This document shows, one piece after another, positions 6,719 through 9,309 of a stretch of DNA of 9,309 nt. The position numbers and the translations under genes are program-made. The notes beneath the pieces were generated by a model. The model was not told where the DNA came from. It searched no databases and was given only the letters and a program-made list of their open reading frames with translations. Source of the stretch: Candidatus Thorarchaeota archaeon (lineage in GTDB: Archaea > Asgardarchaeota > Thorarchaeia > Thorarchaeales > Thorarchaeaceae); contig CP070658.1 in assembly GCA_020355105.1 (NCBI GenBank), positions 1,558,753 through 1,568,061 on the forward strand, written 5' to 3'. Position 1 is the first letter of the stretch; every line of letters starts with the position of its first letter.

Positions 6719-7077
6719 TCACCCGAATATCCAGAGTAGCGCTGCGAGTACGGTCATGATGAGGACAGTGATTCGGATAGCCATGTTGGGGGTCTGTACA
6801 TGCTCAGCTTGAAGCGGGACATATTGGTGCAGGTTTGTACCTCCAACACTTGCGTCTGAAATCCTCTCACCCAGATTCCATTTGAGATGCAATCGATATT
6901 CACAGAGAAACTGGACACGAAGCTCGCTCACATCCCGATATCTTCCTTGACGTGCGTTCCTCAGCGATGGCATCAGTGGTCTCTCGGAGTGATGTTCAGC
7001 AAGATTCCTCAAAAACGACCCACTTTTTCTAGACTGAAACCCTCGTTGACTGGTCTGGTCATTCTCTCGCCCCTCAT
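6719..7077 (-). CDS. N-terminal half of the Cas4-like nuclease, probably frameshifted near its start
   Basis: The readable frame (open from 7126, TGA at 6719-6721) holds VSELRVQFLCEYRLHLKWNL near 6880-6930. This closely resembles the start of Cas4/PD-(D/E)XK nucleases, with an iron-sulfur Cys (codon 6904-6902) and a motif-I His in GTNLH (6829-6827). A C-terminal membrane helix (about MAIRITVLIMTVLAALLWIFG) ends the protein. Catalytic residues are in the next gene. The start is uncertain. In this frame the first ATG is at 6973, and a TTG at 7126 would lie upstream of the TATA box. An ATG at 7077, about 30 bp after the TATA box, opens a natural-looking 22-codon stretch (MRGERMTRPVNEG, ending EKVGRF) in another frame; it joins this frame if the five-T run at 7011-7015 had one more T. 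I give 7077 as the probable true start. Confidence 0.6.
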
Positions 7078-7104
7078 TGCTCGATGATGCAGATATTGGA
7101 GCTT

Positions 7105-7116
7105 CATTTATATTCG
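7105..7116. promoter_or_regulatory. Shared TATA region of a divergent promoter
   Basis: The plus strand reads CATTTATATTCG, with TTTATATT close to the archaeal TATA consensus. In the plus direction it would give a leader of about 45 nt for the AbrB-ACT gene. On the minus strand (CGAATATAAATG) it lies about 30 bp before the ATG at 7077, which would make a nearly leaderless transcript of the nuclease gene. Binding of a regulator here could affect both directions. Confidence 0.6.
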
Positions 7117-7147
7117 AGTTTCTCAAACCGTAGGATGTTAGACTTCG

Positions 7148-7163
7148 CCCAGCGGAGTCTGGG
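7148..7163 (+). promoter_or_regulatory. Small inverted repeat in the leader of the AbrB-ACT gene
   Basis: CCCAG and CTGGG flank a 6-nt loop, 20 nt before the start codon. It could be a short leader hairpin or a dimer-type operator for the gene's own product. Five base pairs are weak evidence. Confidence 0.25.
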
Positions 7164-7183
7164 GAAATCGAACGGGTGATATG

Positions 7184-7603
7184 ATGTCCGAGGACTATGA
7201 AGGAGCAACCGCCGGCAGAGTTCTAGTCTACGATGATAACGAGACTGTCAAGTTTCCGGCACAGTTCAGAGAAGCAATGGGAGCGAAGAATGGACTAATG
7301 GTGCTGGTCCACAAGGATCGACTCATCAAGATATTCCCGCTCGAGGACAAGGAGGTTCGTTTTCTATCTGTGGAGATTAAGAAACTCACGAACGACTTCC
7401 TCACTCAGCTCTCGCAGGTCTTCAAGTCTGCGGGTCTCGTTGATCTGCTTTTCTCCACTGGAGTCTGCCTCAGGGGAACTAGGTGCTACTATGAGTGCTA
7501 TTTCAATCCTGGACAGCTCACGAACACTGAAGTGGAGCTTCGGGACGAGTTGGCAGCCCTCGAAGGAGTCAGCATGGTTCATATCGACAAGGTAAGCTCC
7601 TAG
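7184..7603 (+). CDS. AbrB-like / ACT-like two-domain regulator
   Basis: This is a probable transcriptional regulator or ligand sensor. In numbering from the ATG at 7181, residues 13-54 look like a SpoVT/AbrB swapped-hairpin domain: VKFPAQFREAMGAKNGLMVLV followed by LIKIFPL, comparable to the family's VTIPKEIREKLGIKEGD pattern. Residues 57-138 show a beta-alpha-beta-beta-alpha-beta order typical of ACT domains, starting VEIKKLTNDFLTQL, with the strand LLFSTGVC, then YYECYF, a helix and GVSMVHIDKV. ACT domains often bind amino acids or other small ligands. Four cysteines (C96, C102, C106 and none paired as CxxC) do not form an obvious metal site; in fact only these three are present. I prefer the ATG at 7184 because GGGTGAT then has 3 nt spacing. 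It is divergent from the nuclease and 27 bp before the DedA gene. Confidence 0.65.
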   Translation: MSEDYEGATAGRVLVYDDNETVKFPAQFREAMGAKNGLMVLVHKDRLIKIFPLEDKEVRFLSVEIKKLTNDFLTQLSQVFKSAGLVDLLFSTGVCLRGTRCYYECYFNPGQLTNTEVELRDELAALEGVSMVHIDKVSS

Positions 7604-7630
7604 ACCTCAATTCTGAGATGCTGACTTGAT

Positions 7631-8311
7631 ATGCAAGACGTTGTCCAGATAGTCATAGACCTTATTCTACAGGGCTACGTTGGTCTATTCATAGCATGTT
7701 TCATCGTAAACATGATTCCCTTCATCAGCCCAAGCAACATGGTCCTCGCTGGACTTGCCATGATACTGCTGTACCCGGGACCCCTCGATCTGTGGACAGC
7801 AATCCAAGTGGGCATTGTCGTTGCTCTGTCTGCCTCTGGATCGAAACTCGTTCTCTACTCAACTATGAGGGGTTCACGTGTTGTGCTTTCCGAGGACATG
7901 CTTGCGAAGATTGACTACGAGAGAGAGAGAGTGAAGAAGTGGGGTGCCATCGCACTGTTCATCTCGGCGGCATCTCCTGTTCCTGACGATCCAATTGTGA
8001 TATACTGCGGTCTCACAGAGTATAGCATTCCGAAACTCGTCACAAGCTACAGTCTAGGAAAAGTGGCAGTGACCATCCCTGGTGCTCTCATAGCCTCAGC
8101 AGTTAGTTCATTCTTTGGTTCGGCACCATCGATCATTGGGTCGATAGCCCTCACCGCGATAATCCTAGGAATCATTCTCTGGAGAAAGACCGAAGAGGAG
8201 GCATCACGAGAGTCTATGGAGCCTCCGAGCGATGAAACTCCCGATGATACACAGAACGATTCAGCGATTTCCGAATCCAACCGGGATAGTGATATAGATC
8301 AAACCCTTTGA
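7631..8311 (+). CDS. DedA / VTT-domain (SNARE-associated-like) membrane protein
   Basis: This is an integral membrane protein of 226 aa. Hydrophobic stretches lie at about 8-30, 33-48 (possible re-entrant hairpin FISPSNMVLAGLAMILL), 55-77, 105-126, 135-162 and 168-185. The arrangement, and the conserved ISAASPVPDDPIVIYCG segment (111-127), match archaeal relatives of DedA/VTT proteins, which include TMEM41/VMP1-type lipid scramblases and bacterial undecaprenyl-phosphate carriers. A highly acidic, Ser-rich tail of about 40 residues, probably cytoplasmic and disordered, follows the last helix. Lipid translocation is inferred from family knowledge. The start ATG is 27 bp after the AbrB-ACT stop, indicating co-transcription, but no strong ribosome-binding site precedes it. 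The family call is from pattern recognition. Confidence 0.72.
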   Translation: MQDVVQIVIDLILQGYVGLFIACFIVNMIPFISPSNMVLAGLAMILLYPGPLDLWTAIQVGIVVALSASGSKLVLYSTMRGSRVVLSEDMLAKIDYERERVKKWGAIALFISAASPVPDDPIVIYCGLTEYSIPKLVTSYSLGKVAVTIPGALIASAVSSFFGSAPSIIGSIALTAIILGIILWRKTEEEASRESMEPPSDETPDDTQNDSAISESNRDSDIDQTL

Positions 8312-8338
8312 CTCGAAGCAGATCGCAGCCCGCGCCTG

Positions 8339-8352
8339 TAGTAAATCTTAAG
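8339..8352 (+). promoter_or_regulatory. Candidate TATA element for the CpXC gene
   Basis: TAGTAAATCTTAAG lies about 45 nt before the CpXC start in the 81-bp gap after the DedA gene. It would give a short leader containing the ribosome-binding site. The consensus match is weak. Confidence 0.3.
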
Positions 8353-8382
8353 TGGCTCACCTTTGAGTTACTGTTTCAACTT

Positions 8383-8389
8383 AGGTGAT
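8383..8389 (+). promoter_or_regulatory. Shine-Dalgarno site fixing the CpXC start
   Basis: AGGTGAT with 3 nt spacing precedes the ATG at 8393. It excludes the in-frame TTG at 8363 as the start. Confidence 0.6.
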
Positions 8390-8392
8390 ACG

Positions 8393-8788
8393 ATGCCGGG
8401 ACAAAGCTCGACCGAAGTCAAGTGCGTCAAATGTAAGCACGTCTACGACGCAGAGGTTATTGACCACATCGACCTCTCAGAAGACCACGACCTTCTGAAG
8501 AACCTGAGAACGGGAAAGGCAAACAGAGTTCAGTGTCCCAAGTGTCGAAAGGTGGAATACCTCAACCGAAGCATCGTGATCAACTTCGAGCCTGAGAATC
8601 TCATTGTCATGTACGATCCTGCAGCAAGAAAGAAGGCCGTGCGCGAGAACCATATGAGAGAGTATGAGAGTGTCATAGGCTTCAACGAAACACTTGAAGA
8701 GATAGGAAGCGAAACAGAGTTCAAGATAGTCACAAAGATTGAGAAGCTGAAGGATATGATCTCAGGGTATGTGAAAGCTCACGGCTAG
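8393..8788 (+). CDS. CpXC-type zinc-binding protein
   Basis: This is a small cytosolic protein of 131 aa whose first half matches the CpXC pattern. CVKC (C11, C14) is followed by the acidic stretch VIDHIDLSEDHDLLKNLRTGK, then QCPKC (C48, C51) and a strand-rich segment (about 56-74: LNRSIVINFEPENLIVMY). The four cysteines can bind one zinc ion. The second half is a charged helical region without recognisable motifs. The biochemical role of CpXC proteins is not established, so none is assigned. The start is set by the ribosome-binding site; a TTG 30 nt upstream is rejected. It converges with the inositol-phosphate synthase gene across a 5-bp gap. Confidence 0.72.
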   Translation: MPGQSSTEVKCVKCKHVYDAEVIDHIDLSEDHDLLKNLRTGKANRVQCPKCRKVEYLNRSIVINFEPENLIVMYDPAARKKAVRENHMREYESVIGFNETLEEIGSETEFKIVTKIEKLKDMISGYVKAHG

Positions 8789-8793
8789 CCCGC

Positions 8794-9309
8794 TCAAAGC
8801 TTCCTCTTTCCGAGCAGGAACTCCTCGACCCATCTCTCTGCCTTGTACATTGTTGTGGGCGTTGGCGGCATCTTGAAGCCGTACGCAGATATGGATTCCA
8901 GAGATCCTGAAAGCTCCCTCTTCAGTGCTAGTTTGGCTCCACGTATCGCATCGATTAGAATCGGACCTGCATTTGGACCATCCGTCACTTCCATTCGGAT
9001 GTCGACCTTGATGGGCGCCCCGCCGAACTGACGACCAAGGATGTAGAAGTACGACTCGCGGCTGTTGTCCATAAAGGGAACGTAGTCTGACGACCCTGCA
9101 ACAAGTGGAGCATCGTATGGAAGATCCTGGCTAATCGCTCGGCTCTTCACGCCTCGCTTCCTCATCCGTCCTCGATAGTGTGAATCGAGTGATTCTGCGC
9201 CACCTCCCACATCTAGTTGATAGCTCTTATCGACCTTCACGCCGCGGGCCACAAGAAGTTGAAGGAGGTTCCGGTGCAGTACTGTGGAACCAAGCTGGTC
9301 TTGGATGTC
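8794..9309 (-). CDS. ino1: Myo-inositol-1-phosphate synthase, N-terminus beyond the window
   Basis: The enzyme converts glucose 6-phosphate to 1L-myo-inositol 1-phosphate using NAD, supplying inositol for archaeal phosphoinositol lipids and solutes. The frame is open to the right edge, so 171 C-terminal residues of an expected 360-400 are seen. The N-terminal Rossmann NAD-binding domain lies outside. In window numbering, visible family landmarks are DIQDQLGST (1-9), DKSYQLDVGGGAESLD (27-42), VAGSSDYVPFM (70-80), RESYFYILGRQFGGAPIKVDI (about 84-104), DGPNAGPILIDAIRGAKLAL (110-129) and SAYGFKMPP (141-149). The tail ends in a basic GKRKL. An internal ATG at 9252 is not the true start, because the conserved TDIQDQLGST-type segment lies upstream of it. 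No defect is seen. Confidence 0.93.
   Translation of the reverse strand, partial: DIQDQLGSTVLHRNLLQLLVARGVKVDKSYQLDVGGGAESLDSHYRGRMRKRGVKSRAISQDLPYDAPLVAGSSDYVPFMDNSRESYFYILGRQFGGAPIKVDIRMEVTDGPNAGPILIDAIRGAKLALKRELSGSLESISAYGFKMPPTPTTMYKAERWVEEFLLGKRKL

Noticed and set aside
6051..7126. Nuclease as part of a CRISPR-Cas locus
   Set aside because: No repeat array and no cas1, cas2 or effector genes are visible in the window; the similarity is to the Cas4 fold only.
8363..8392. TTG start for the CpXC protein
   Set aside because: AGGTGAT directly precedes the ATG at 8393, and the extra ten residues have no family counterpart.

Overview
The window reads as archaeal, most likely from an Asgard archaeon of moderate GC content (Thorarchaeia-like is my guess, not proven). 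The evidence is an archaeal/eukaryal-type two-subunit phenylalanyl-tRNA synthetase, an aRF1/eRF1-type release factor with NIKS and GGQ motifs, and a Rab/Arf-like small GTPase of the kind abundant in Asgard genomes. Myo-inositol-1-phosphate synthase, TATA-type promoter elements and Shine-Dalgarno sequences built on GGTGA agree with this. There are 12 genes, two of them cut by the window edges. I see no rRNA, tRNA, CRISPR array, insertion sequence or transposase.

Layout. Positions 1-4215 are one minus-strand block, in transcription order pheS, pheT, a small GTPase and a CBS-domain protein. pheS and pheT are tightly linked. The GTPase has a 111-bp upstream gap with a plausible TATA box, and its stop nearly abuts the CBS gene. 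A 300-bp divergent spacer (4216-4515) separates pheS from the plus-strand release factor (4516-5595). The release factor converges, with a 3-bp gap, on a minus-strand group (5599-7077): a membrane-anchored Cas4-like PD-(D/E)XK nuclease split over two reading frames, followed by a small basic helical protein of unknown function. A divergent promoter region at 7078-7183 holds a TATA element that can serve both directions. Plus-strand genes follow: an AbrB-ACT-like regulator, a DedA/VTT-family membrane protein and a CpXC zinc protein. The last converges with a 5-bp gap on inositol-phosphate synthase, which runs off the right edge.

How the parts relate. The left half is translation machinery (charging of tRNA-Phe, and termination) with a small GTPase and a CBS sensor. 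The most unusual part is 5599-7603. There, two consecutive frames carry complementary halves of one iron-sulfur nuclease fold: the first Cys and motif-I His in one, and the D, E-x-K, Q and C-terminal Cys cluster in the other. Each half has a hydrophobic segment at the junction, so together they would form a nuclease interrupted by a membrane hairpin. The release factor is also odd: it lacks the zinc-ribbon minidomain, has GAENIKS where TASNIKS is usual, and sits in a window where none of 11 visible stop codons is TAA.
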